The notes under the pieces were generated by a model. That model saw only the letters and a list, made by a program, of their open reading frames with translations, did not search any database and was not told the DNA's origin. Below are positions 12,463 through 20,275 of a stretch of 64,000 nucleotides of DNA, one piece after another. Origin of the DNA: Heliopora coerulea (Eukaryota > Cnidaria > Anthozoa > Scleralcyonacea > Helioporidae). A program made the translations under genes and the position numbers. The stretch covers positions 606,001 to 670,000 of the forward strand of contig JASJOG010000172.1 in the NCBI GenBank assembly GCA_030142905.1. The letters are read 5' to 3'. The first letter of the stretch is position 1, and each line of letters opens with the position of its first letter.

Positions 12463-12468
12463 AAAAGT
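12463..12468. repeat. Left target-site duplication AAAAGT
   Basis: AAAAGT directly abuts the left TIR and recurs at 29475-29480 next to the right TIR. Six-bp duplications are the hallmark of Polinton/Maverick integration. Confidence 0.93.
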
Positions 12469-12784
12469 AGTAGTCTGTAATGTCCGGATTCTAGCACATT
12501 TTATGAATTTTAATGAGCTTTCAAAAATTGTATCAACTTCCGGTAATTGGTGATGACGTCATCACCTGTCAATCATTCTAAAATTTTTGTGTGACCACAC
12601 CCACTTCCCAAATCTGGTTCAAACCGGATTTTGGAAATCAGTAAATTTTCTCACATTCTCAAAATTGATCAATTTTCTCACATTCTCAAAATTGATAAAT
12701 TTTCTCGCATTCTCAAAATCAGTCAATTTTCTCACATTCTCGAAATTGATCAATTTTCTCACATTCTCAAAATCCATGTGAAAA
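12469..12784 (+). repeat. Left terminal inverted repeat (316 bp)
   Basis: Begins AGTAGTCTGTAATGTCCGG and matches the inverted 29159-29474. I found one difference, a C/T in the first TTGATCAATT spacer (TTGATTAATT on the right). It contains the palindromic TGATGACGTCATCA at about 12550-12564 and five 27-bp tandem units. A 64-codon open frame inside is present identically at the other end and simply reads the repeats. Confidence 0.95.
12642..12776 (+). repeat. Five 27-bp tandem units inside the left TIR
   Basis: Units start at 12642, 12669, 12696, 12723 and 12750. The best unit is TCAATTTT, an 11-nt core CTCACATTCTC, then AAAATTGA, so the flanks of each unit are inverted complements. Iterons of this kind at a terminus could bind replication or transposition proteins; that role is inference. 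Confidence 0.85.
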
Positions 12785-13353
12785 CTAGATTTTTGAAACA
12801 GAATATTTTGAGTTGCAATTTTCACATTTTAAAAATGTTAATTATTTTTCATGCATTATAATTGTATTACTAGATTTACATTGTTTGCAAAAAACATATT
12901 GTCTTATATATTTTCTTATAATTTTTTCAAAATGTTTTTGATAATATTTTCCTCTAATTATTAAACATTGATCATTATTAAATGAACCAGTCGTTGATAA
13001 TTCAGATAAAATAAAATCTTTAAAATGTTTATAAGGTCTATTTAATTTATTACAAATTTCTAAAAAATTAATAAACCCAATATAACACCACCAATAATTT
13101 TAAAAATTATTGGTGGTGTTATAACTAATTTTCTACACCATTCTAGTTTTAATTCACAAGTGTCTCTATTTTGGTAAAATTTTTTTAATAATTCATCATA
13201 TTCAACATCACAACCATCAAGAGTTTTACCAAACTTGTCATTCTGGTTATTTATGGTTTTTGTTTTTGGTTTTTTCTTTTTAGTTGATAAATTTAAACTT
13301 TCAAATTCACAACTAATGTCATTCATTTTATTCATTTTGTTTATTTCATTCAT
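12785..13353 (-). pseudogene. eIF2-beta-like translation initiation factor, broken
   Basis: Minus-strand frames match the eIF2-beta family from end to end. An N-terminal lysine-rich stretch (KKKKPK) precedes a YDELLKKFY segment. Next come ITPP and the conserved core with SELSTTGSF, LIIRGKYYQKHFE and IIRKYIRQYV. The C-terminal zinc ribbon follows, with C-x2-C (CKQC) and C-x2-C (CENC). eIF2-beta binds eIF2-gamma and helps start-codon selection in translation. Two breaks are visible: a frameshift in about 13060-13080, next to a 43-bp palindrome, and an in-frame TAA at 12842-12844 between the two zinc-ligand pairs. The final TAG (12785-12787) sits exactly at the TIR inner border. Homology is strong by motif; the function in this element is inference. 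Confidence 0.82.
13081..13123. repeat. Perfect 43-bp palindrome inside the eIF2-beta-like gene
   Basis: Twenty-one-base arms (TATAACACCACC... and its complement) flank a single central A at 13102. It falls within the coding stretch that follows the ITPP motif, immediately before the frameshift. It looks like a template-switch duplication, or a local hairpin insertion. Confidence 0.9.
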
Positions 13354-13385
13354 GTTATTTATTTTTTAAAAATAATAAATAAAAA

Positions 13386-13771
13386 ATAGGAAATTGTGCT
13401 TCAAAAACAAAATCTAAAAATACTTCACATATTGAAAAATCTGAAAAGGAAAAAAATCATTCACAAAGTTAGATTTAAATCTTCATGGTTATCCACCAAT
13501 AAATTTTAGAAAAACTCGAAAAAGTGGTTTTAGAATTGGTGCTCATGTTGATATTGGGGTTAAAGATTTTGAAGCTGGAGTGACTTTTGGAAAAAATTAT
13601 ATACAGGAAGTTAATTTTTCAGAAAATAATAACCATTTAAAGTTATTAAAATCTTTAGAAAATGAAGATAGAAGTTCAAATACAGAAAAAGATAAAATAA
13701 TTGCTTCATTAATTGATTTAAATAAAAAAGATCAGAATGCAAAACAACAAAAAGATAGAGAATCGGATTAA
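13386..13771 (+). pseudogene. Putative N-myristoylated protein of unknown function, broken
   Basis: The reading frame from 13386 has ATA where ATG would be expected and continues GNCASKTKSKN, which with Met would be a classic MGNxxS myristoylation and palmitoylation signal. It stops at TAG 13470-13472. The frame shifted by one from about 13455 onwards continues open as NLHGYPPINF, KSGFRIGAHVDIG, then a Lys/Glu/Asn-rich helical tail ending at 13771. Both the start codon and the frame therefore seem lost; a shorter product from the Met at 13580 is possible. It lies divergent to the eIF2-beta-like gene. The family was not recognised. Confidence 0.55.
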
Positions 13772-13805
13772 AAAATAATTTTATAATTCAATATATATTA
13801 TAAAA

Positions 13806-13979
13806 TTAGTTTGTTGATGAACCACCAGGTTCACAGTCATGGGAATTATGTGAATTCTGTGATTTTGGATTTTCAACACGTTTTTTAATAACATGTTTTC
13901 CAACTGTAATTCCCCCAGATAATATTCCAAGATATGGTAGATATGGGGATAGTTTTTCAACCACAGATTTTACATCTCT
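13806..13979 (-). pseudogene. Small membrane-type protein lacking a start codon
   Basis: A 57-codon frame follows directly after the stop of the 13983-14384 gene. It has a short hydrophobic stretch YLPYLGILSGGITVG, a basic KKR segment and a polar tail ending GGSSTN. No ATG is in frame, and the element's usual AAATAAATG start context is replaced by a taaAGAGAT sequence, suggesting a mutated start. LSGG also fits the adenovirus-type protease consensus, but no such protease is encoded here. Function unknown. Confidence 0.45.
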
Positions 13980-13982
13980 TTA

Positions 13983-14384
13983 TTATAATTTATCTTTTAC
14001 CAACTCTTTTTCCAATTCTTCACTGCTTTCAATTGCTTCTAATCCTCCTAATAAATCTGCAAATTTACTAATTAATAAATCTGTTAAAAATGCATTTGCT
14101 TTTTCCGCTTGTTTTACTTCATATTCAGCATAAATTTTTAATATAATTTTATCACTTGCTTTTTTCAAATTTTGCACTGATTGACTAATTTCACCATCTT
14201 CAGACAATCTTATCAATTCTTCACGTTTTTTCATTACTTCTTTTTTAACATCTTGCGTTTTACTTTCTTGATCATCCGACTGATCACGTTGATTACTTAC
14301 ACCTTCGGTGCTGAGACCTCTGGTCGATGCGGATGTATTTGATTCCATTTGCGGGACTTCTATATGATCACTTGTTTCACTCAT
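13983..14384 (-). CDS. Coiled-coil protein, unknown function
   Basis: 133 residues. The N-terminal ~45 residues are Ser/Thr/Gln/Asp-rich and likely disordered. Residues ~45-130 are strongly helical, charged and heptad-like (KKEVMKKREELIRLSEDGE). The start overlaps the end of the ATPase gene by 8 bp, in the sequence AAATAAATGAGTGA. The N-terminal coding part includes two micro-hairpins (14300-14310, 14315-14325), which supply the RGLSTEG residues. Its position between the packaging ATPase and a small membrane protein suggests a virion or accessory role, but I do not recognise the family. Confidence 0.7.
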   Translation of the reverse strand: MSETSDHIEVPQMESNTSASTRGLSTEGVSNQRDQSDDQESKTQDVKKEVMKKREELIRLSEDGEISQSVQNLKKASDKIILKIYAEYEVKQAEKANAFLTDLLISKFADLLGGLEAIESSEELEKELVKDKL

Positions 14385-14991
14385 TTATTTTATAACTAAA
14401 TGGAAAAATTAAATTTATTTCCAAACATGAATATTTTTTTGTTTTCAAAGTTTCTAAAATTTTTTCCAATTCTTTGCGGTCTTCCAAACCTAAATATTCT
14501 TGAACTATTGTTGTCATATCTTTTTTATTTGGATTATAAAATGTGATTAATTTTGAAATATTTTCTCTAAATGGTTTTGCAATACTTGTAAATTGTTGTG
14601 TAATTACAACAACGGAAAGATTATAGTGTCTAGCGCTAAATCCTAATTTAACCAATTCACTTGTTCTATTTTTAACATTTTTTCCACTTGCACAATCATC
14701 AAGAATAATTAAGCTTTTACTTCCTTTTGAAAAATTTACTATAAATTTTAACCAATCCTCAACGTTGTCTAGGTCACAAGGAATAACAATAAAATCTTCG
14801 TCTTTATCATATTTCCAATTTTCATAAGTTTTATTCCATTCAAATGTTGGACAAATTAGAAAAATATAATCAAAATAATTTTTATATTTTGATTCTATAA
14901 AATCCAAAAGATATTTTGTTTTTCCACAAGCAGTCATTCCAACAATTATCATATTAAATGGTTTAATTTCATCGTTCACGTTCATGTTCAT
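14377..14991 (-). CDS. FtsK/HerA-type genome packaging ATPase (A32-like)
   Basis: 204 residues. Walker A GMTACGKT is at residues 18-25, Walker B SLIILDD at 93-99, and a sensor-type ITQQ at about 130-133. The spacing matches the A32-like packaging ATPases of Polintons, adintoviruses and large DNA viruses of this lineage. It would pump the linear genome into the capsid. The gene is intact and lies next to the major capsid candidate, a common pairing. Start: ATG at 14991 in an A-rich context; a second Met is at residue 3. Confidence 0.88.
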   Translation of the reverse strand: MNMNVNDEIKPFNMIIVGMTACGKTKYLLDFIESKYKNYFDYIFLICPTFEWNKTYENWKYDKDEDFIVIPCDLDNVEDWLKFIVNFSKGSKSLIILDDCASGKNVKNRTSELVKLGFSARHYNLSVVVITQQFTSIAKPFRENISKLITFYNPNKKDMTTIVQEYLGLEDRKELEKILETLKTKKYSCLEINLIFPFSYKINE

Positions 14992-15081
14992 TTTTTATTT
15001 TTGTTTTTTAAAATTGAATTGAAGACAAATCTTTATTTACAATATTTAGCAGTCCATCACTTATTACAAATATATAACACA

Positions 15082-16245
15082 TTACATTTGCAGGAATAGC
15101 AGTTTTTTAATTTCTAGCAATAATCCAGACTGTGTGTTTACTAATTTTTTACCAGTTCCATAAACAAAGTTGTCATCTAATGTTCTTAAATCCACACATA
15201 ATGCAAATGAATCTTTGTAGAATTTTTCAATATCCATAACTGCATCACAGTCAAAATATCCGCAGCGAAATATTCTAAATGCTTCTTCAAAAAATCTTCT
15301 TTTAGGAAAACCTTGGGAATATATGCTATTTGGAACCCCTTCAACACTAATTTTGACATCTTTTATATTTGGATAAACAAATTGCTCACTATCTGTTACA
15401 GTTTTATTTCTAAATAACAGTACAACTACTTTCATACTTTTATGTGGAATATTTATAGTTTCATTATGTAAAGTTGCGTTTTTATCCCATTCTACTGTTT
15501 TCATCAAAGTTATATAATTATATGATAGTGATCTTCCAGTAGTGTAATTTGTTAAAACATCAACTGCTAAATCTTGATTTTCAATCGTTTCATATTCCAA
15601 TTCTAAATTTTCCAAAGTATATCTACCAACACTTTCACCACTTTGCACTATCATAATTTCACTTGCTTTTGGGAAAGTTAAAACATATTGAAAATTGTTA
15701 ATCATTCCATGAGGAGCATATAATCCATGATCTGATAGTATTTTTTCCAATATTAAGCACTGTTTTGTACCATAAATATCAAACATTAGTTTATCAGAAA
15801 CTTTTTCAGAATTACCACTTGTTGCTCCAGAGTCATCTTTTGAAATTAATTTTCCAAGATTTTCTCGAGCGATTCCATATTCAACCATATCTGCTCTTTC
15901 GGATTTAGTTTTCCAGAGATCTTTGTAAATTTCCAAAATAGATTCTCCACTATTATCATAAACAATTTCTCCAGCAAATTTAACAACCAATCTTTTCTTT
16001 AACAATTTTGATAAGTTATTTAAAAACCAAGACTTGGTGTTTGCATTTTTAAAATTAAATAACAATTTTAATGAATCAGGAACAAGACACAAATTAGGAT
16101 TTAATTTTGGAATATCTATATAAAGGTCTTCTTCTGGGTTTACTGAATTTGGATTTAAAGTTACAACATGTCTTGTTCTGATTCCTTTAATATCGCTCAT
16201 TTTTGATCTTTTATATCCTGGATATAATTTGTCTATTCTATTCAT
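15082..16245 (-). CDS. Putative double-jelly-roll major capsid protein (hexon-like)
   Basis: 387 residues, no transmembrane segments, intact. Beta-rich pattern with segments such as ENLGKLISKDDSGATSG and LEYETIENQDLA, then IKDVKISVEGVPNSIYSQG and a terminal EAFRIFRCGYFDCD region. Length is near that of compact double-jelly-roll capsid proteins. It sits beside the packaging ATPase, and the element has a separate candidate for the minor capsid protein. I recall similar proteins in cnidarian Polinton-like elements, but the capsid call is inference and needs structure prediction. Confidence 0.62.
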   Translation of the reverse strand: MNRIDKLYPGYKRSKMSDIKGIRTRHVVTLNPNSVNPEEDLYIDIPKLNPNLCLVPDSLKLLFNFKNANTKSWFLNNLSKLLKKRLVVKFAGEIVYDNSGESILEIYKDLWKTKSERADMVEYGIARENLGKLISKDDSGATSGNSEKVSDKLMFDIYGTKQCLILEKILSDHGLYAPHGMINNFQYVLTFPKASEIMIVQSGESVGRYTLENLELEYETIENQDLAVDVLTNYTTGRSLSYNYITLMKTVEWDKNATLHNETINIPHKSMKVVVLLFRNKTVTDSEQFVYPNIKDVKISVEGVPNSIYSQGFPKRRFFEEAFRIFRCGYFDCDAVMDIEKFYKDSFALCVDLRTLDDNFVYGTGKKLVNTQSGLLLEIKKLLFLQM

Positions 16246-16276
16246 TTATTATTATACAAAAAAAAATTTTTTTTTT
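16246..16276. other. A-run/T-run spacer between genes
   Basis: The 31-bp gap between the capsid candidate and the preceding membrane protein gene is an A9-T12 tract (16258-16278 approximately). Similar An-Tn tracts lie at 24091-24110 and 25224-25257, all between genes. They could be termination or nucleosome-excluding signals. Confidence 0.5.
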
Positions 16277-17452
16277 TTAATCTTTATTAACCTTTTGGTA
16301 TTGCACCTTTCGTGCTGAGAACTTCGTTCGATCTTTATTCTTTCTGTATTCCTTGTATTCATTGTATAAAAAGTAAGTAATTGCAATAACTAATATCCAT
16401 AAATTTTTAGCTAGAAAAGCAATACTTTTTGCACCCCATGATAATATTTGAGAAATTAAATTTAAAACTGCTGAAATGACTGCTCCAAAATTTTTACCAA
16501 TATTTGCAATTGCTTTTGCTACTTTTCCAACTGCTCTTGTACCTAGTTTTAATGCATTTCTTGCACCCATAACTATTACTGTAATTATACCTGCTACAGA
16601 AATTGCTACTGCTGATAAACCTGCGAGATTTTCTTTTGCCCATTTTTTAAATCTTTCTAATCTTCCAAGGTCAGATTCTTCAGCATTTTCGTTTAAAATC
16701 TGTATTCCTTCTTCACTAATTGGTCTTTCATTATTTTCAAGTCTCATTTTATCTGCGTTTAATTTTGCAATTTTTTTAAAACCTTCATATATACTTTTTT
16801 GCGGTTCAGCTGTTTCTTCATCAGCTTTACTTTCCCAATATTCATATTCTCTATCAAATGATTTAATTTTTTCGTGTAAAACATTTTTTCTTTCATTTTC
16901 TGATAAATCAAAATAGTCTTTACCACCAACCGGAGAGACAGCTTCTTCAAAATTTAATAAACCTCTAAATTCTCTTAATTCATCTGGATCAAATAATGAT
17001 CTTCTTTGATCATTTTCATCTTCAACTAATTTAATCAAGTTATTTTCATCAATTATTCTATTAACTTCATTATCAATTTGTGAAATGGTGTTTTCAACTA
17101 TATTTTTTCTCTCAATCTCTTTCATTTCAAGATTTTCTCCAGATATTTTTCTATCTATATTAAAATCTGGTGTTTTTTTATATTCTTGTTTTGCTTTTTC
17201 AAAAATATTTCTGAATTCTTTAACATTTTTATTATTCTTTCTTACAAATAACTCTGGTTCATTATTGATAACATTACCAATTTTTACATCTTTGAAAAAA
17301 ATTGAAACATTTCCTTTTTCATCTTTAACAAACGTAGTTTTTTCTAACAATATCTTATTATTTTTTCCATTTCTCTTTTCAGGAGTGAAATCAAATATAT
17401 CTTTGAAAGTATTTTTTTTATCACTAGTTACTGATCTTTTAATTCCTCCCAA
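16277..17452 (-). CDS. Large coiled-coil membrane protein, probable virion component
   Basis: 391 residues. The N-terminal two thirds are highly charged and helical. Residues ~270-360 are hydrophobic and glycine/alanine-rich: AGLSAVAISVAGIITVIVMGA, then AVGKVAKAIANIG, and a final segment LAKNLWILVIAITYFLYN. A basic tail follows. At least two membrane helices are likely. The C-terminal coding sequence carries a hairpin pair (16303-16315, 16319-16329). The start overlaps the 3' end of the acidic protein gene by 25 bp. Location within the capsid block suggests a virion membrane or penetration role, but this is inference. Confidence 0.7.
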   Translation of the reverse strand: MGGIKRSVTSDKKNTFKDIFDFTPEKRNGKNNKILLEKTTFVKDEKGNVSIFFKDVKIGNVINNEPELFVRKNNKNVKEFRNIFEKAKQEYKKTPDFNIDRKISGENLEMKEIERKNIVENTISQIDNEVNRIIDENNLIKLVEDENDQRRSLFDPDELREFRGLLNFEEAVSPVGGKDYFDLSENERKNVLHEKIKSFDREYEYWESKADEETAEPQKSIYEGFKKIAKLNADKMRLENNERPISEEGIQILNENAEESDLGRLERFKKWAKENLAGLSAVAISVAGIITVIVMGARNALKLGTRAVGKVAKAIANIGKNFGAVISAVLNLISQILSWGAKSIAFLAKNLWILVIAITYFLYNEYKEYRKNKDRTKFSARKVQYQKVNKD

Positions 17453-17700
17453 TTTTTTTTGAGTCCTTTAAAAAAATTTTCAGACTCAGGATTTTCAACC
17501 CTAACTTCATTTTGACCAGTTTGGTCAGTTTGACTTGTTAGGGGTAACAATCTAGTGGTTTCTCCAGTGTCTAAATTGGTGTCAGCAAAATTTCCTCCAC
17601 TTGTTTCACCCTCCTCATGTTCTTCCTCTTCTTCTATATTTCTATGAACTTGTTCGCTTCGCTCATTTAATTCTATATCATCAAAACCGTTATTATCCAT
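17428..17700 (-). CDS. Small acidic protein, unknown function
   Basis: 90 residues, strongly acidic (EEEEEHEEGETSGG) with a polar Thr/Gln-rich middle and a charged C-terminus. Low complexity suggests a disordered protein. The start is ATG 17700 in the context TAAAATAAATG, 5 nt after the integrase stop. A micro-hairpin pair (17646-17655 and 17656-17662) lies in the first 20 codons. Confidence 0.65.
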   Translation of the reverse strand: MDNNGFDDIELNERSEQVHRNIEEEEEHEEGETSGGNFADTNLDTGETTRLLPLTSQTDQTGQNEVRVENPESENFFKGLKKNWEELKDQ

Positions 17701-17705
17701 TTATT

Positions 17706-18755
17706 TTATATGCTTTTTCTTTTTTCAGTCACCACAGATAATTCTTGTTCATAAAATTTCCCAATGATTGGTTCACCTTCAAGGTCTTTCTTCAATGTTT
17801 GGATCACCTATAAATACTTTAGTAATTTTAAAAATTTCTTCTGTAAAATTAGCTTCATAACCTTTCACGAATATATTCTTATATTTAGAAATCCTAACAG
17901 CATCACCAATTTTAAATTTAGGAATGGAAAATTCACCTGGAGTTCCATACAACATAATCCATACTTGATACTTGTTAGAATCGTTTACATCAACAGGTTT
18001 CATTTGAGTTGTTTTATGTTTAGTATTATTATAATTTTTTACAAGCTTGTCTAAAATGTCAATCCAATTATAAGTTTCATTTTTATAAAAATATTTCCAC
18101 ATGGATGTTTTAGAGTTCTGTTAAATCTTTCAACCACAGCTGCTTTTTTAACAGATTTTGTAGAAAAGTATTTAACACCCGCGTCACCAGTTTCTTTCAA
18201 TAAACTTCTTACACCAACATTATAAAATTCTTTTCCTTCATCAAATTGAGCTACATTTGGATATTTATCAAATCTTTCTTTGAATTTTTTCAATAATTCA
18301 TTAACAGCTTTTGTCATGCTGTCAGTATTTTTTCTGTAAACAGGAATAGCAAACGCATATCTACTCAAAATTTCAATAGTTGTAAGAATCCAATAATATC
18401 CATCATTTTGTTTTTGGTATTTTCTCATATCAATTAAATCCATTTGTATTTGATCAGCTAAATCTTTAACAAATGTTTTTTGGAATTTATGTTTTTTAAC
18501 AATTGGTTTGTATCTTGTAAAAGTATTTTGTGTTTTTAACCAGTCTTGCACAATTTTTCTACTGACTTTTAACCCCTTTGGAAGTCTGTCTTTTGCTTTT
18601 TGATAAAGTCTTTCTGCAGATTGATAACCTGTTTCTGGGTTGTAATAAATGTCTCTTAACTCTTGTTCAATAACAAACATGTCGGCAAACAGCTTCGCTG
18701 CACCTTTGGTGTCGTCTTTGTCGCTAATGTTTTTCGTTTCATTCATTTCGTTCAT
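17706..18755 (-). pseudogene. Retrovirus-type (rve) integrase, two frameshifts
   Basis: The first frame (18755 to about 18110) holds an N-terminal helical region and the DDE core: first Asp in MDLID (residue 106), second Asp in FDEGKEF (172), Glu in VVERFNRTLK (209), so D-E spacing is close to 35. The second frame (about 18102-17790) continues with YNNTKHKTT, then FKIGDAVRI, an SH3-like DNA-binding piece. A third frame gives a C-terminal end with EPIIGKFYEQEL, stopping at 17706-17708. Breaks lie at about 18110 (in an A run) and 17785-17800. The enzyme inserts Polinton DNA and makes 6-bp duplications. The current copy should be inactive unless the indels are assembly errors. Confidence 0.88.
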
Positions 18756-18779
18756 TTATTTTTATTAAAATAAATAATG
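18753..18779. promoter_or_regulatory. Palindromic divergent start region
   Basis: Between the integrase start (18755, minus) and the 497-aa protein start (18777, plus) are only 21 bp. The sequence CATTTATTTT, a short A/T centre, then AAAATAAATAATG is nearly a perfect inverted repeat, so both genes use the same AAATAAAT-type leader. It is the pivot of the element's divergent gene layout. Confidence 0.6.
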
Positions 18780-20270
18780 AATTCAACTGAAGAAATGGGA
18801 AAAATGGAAAGAAAATATTATGGAAAAAATTATGTCTATGTTATGAAAAATATTAAAGAAGATGTTGAATTGGAGAAAAAATATTTTAAGAAAAAATATC
18901 CATACGCAGACATGTCAAAGTTTACTTTTGAAGCTGATTTTGATAAAAATGCTGTTTTTCAAGGTTATCATATTTGGTTTAAAAATAATTCGTTTTTGTC
19001 AACAGATATAAATTCAGACACGTTTAAAAATGATCCAAACATGACAAAATATTTAACAATAAATAAACCTGTTGAACACAGCGACAGCGAGCGTTCCGCC
19101 CGCTTTCCAAAAATATGGAAATCCAATGGAACAATTCAAGAAATTCCAAAATCCAACCCATTAACTGTTGAAGGACTTACAATTTATGATAAATATCCTA
19201 ATCATTTAATATTAAATTATCCAATTGAAAATTTTAGAATTTATGTTAATAATAGAGATTATTTTTTATCTAAATTACCATTATTGGATATAACCACTAA
19301 ATATTGGATAGGAAATTGGAATGATGACAAAAGTTATTATAGAGTTTGTTTTTCAGTTTATTGTGCTACTTATTGTTGTGGAATTTCAATTCAATATTTA
19401 ACTCCGTCCAAAGACGTTTTTCCTACTATAACATCAATTATGAGATTTCATTTGTATTTTACTGTGAGAAGACTTTTAAGAAGAATGGATGGTGGAGAAA
19501 AAATGTCAGACATTAGTAGAGAATTTTCTGCGAATAAATTTTATAGAAACAATGAACATATTAGAAGAAAAATGATTTATAGACAAAAAGGTGGGGTTGT
19601 TTATCAATTATATCCAGAATCATTCAAAAATGATTACAAACGATATATTCCAATAAAAAGTAATGGTTTTACAAAAATTGGAATTCAATATTTAAATCAA
19701 TCTATTGAAGCATTTATTTATTCTATATTAGGTAGTCAAGCTAGAACAAAACAATCCATTTTTAGCATCAGAGCTAGTGCATTAGAAACTCAAAAAGAAT
19801 TTAGAAAAATTTTTGAAGATAGTGTAATAAATTATGATACAGCAACCTGGATAAATAATATGAATACAGCCATAACCACAACAAATGTGGTTTTAAATAC
19901 AGCTATAAGTCCAACTTTATGGTTAATTCCAAGCAGTCTAATAATTTTAAAAAATCCTATTGAAGGATATAATAATAAATTAAAAGTTTCTGATGAAAAT
20001 ATGGTTTTTGGAATTAATGAAAATTTAAATTATTACGGGTCAAAAACCCGCGAAACAAAATTACAAGGAAATGAAGTAAAGAAAAATGAGTTCAAAAAAT
20101 ATAAGAAAAATGAATCCAAAAAAGATTTGAAAAATAATACATTAAAAGACATTTCAGACCTTTCATGTAAATCTTCAAAAATTATTCCTCCAAAAACATC
20201 AAGTGATAATTTAATTATTTTATCTTTATCAATAATTGGAGGAGTTTTAATTTCAAAATATATATTATAA
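18777..20270 (+). CDS. Conserved-type 497-aa protein of unknown function
   Basis: Soluble, Tyr/Asn/Lys-rich N-terminal region, then WIGNWNDDKSYY, a Cys-rich CFSVYCATYCCGISIQY (around residues 195-211) and an arginine-rich RFHLYFTVRRLLRRM helix. The region around residues 290-330 (KIGIQYLNQSIEAFIY) looks well folded. A Lys/Asn-rich linker precedes a C-terminal membrane anchor LSIIGGVLISKYIL. The length and position next to the minor capsid candidate suggest a virion protein, but I do not recognise a named family. A hairpin (20036-20050) lies in the linker. Confidence 0.7.
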   Translation: MNSTEEMGKMERKYYGKNYVYVMKNIKEDVELEKKYFKKKYPYADMSKFTFEADFDKNAVFQGYHIWFKNNSFLSTDINSDTFKNDPNMTKYLTINKPVEHSDSERSARFPKIWKSNGTIQEIPKSNPLTVEGLTIYDKYPNHLILNYPIENFRIYVNNRDYFLSKLPLLDITTKYWIGNWNDDKSYYRVCFSVYCATYCCGISIQYLTPSKDVFPTITSIMRFHLYFTVRRLLRRMDGGEKMSDISREFSANKFYRNNEHIRRKMIYRQKGGVVYQLYPESFKNDYKRYIPIKSNGFTKIGIQYLNQSIEAFIYSILGSQARTKQSIFSIRASALETQKEFRKIFEDSVINYDTATWINNMNTAITTTNVVLNTAISPTLWLIPSSLIILKNPIEGYNNKLKVSDENMVFGINENLNYYGSKTRETKLQGNEVKKNEFKKYKKNESKKDLKNNTLKDISDLSCKSSKIIPPKTSSDNLIILSLSIIGGVLISKYIL

Positions 20271-20275
20271 AATAA

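Noticed and set aside
12587..12781. 64-codon ORF, identical to one at 29162-29356
   Set aside because: Both lie in the TIRs and only read the 27-bp tandem units; repetitive protein, no independent evidence of coding.
15082..16245. Assignment as F54H12.2-like Polinton capsid
   Set aside because: Motifs known to me for that family were not seen; only the broader hexon-like call is supported.
16476..16916. 146-codon plus-strand ORF inside the membrane protein gene
   Set aside because: Antisense shadow of an AT-rich minus-strand gene; hydrophobic reading is a by-product of the opposite frame.
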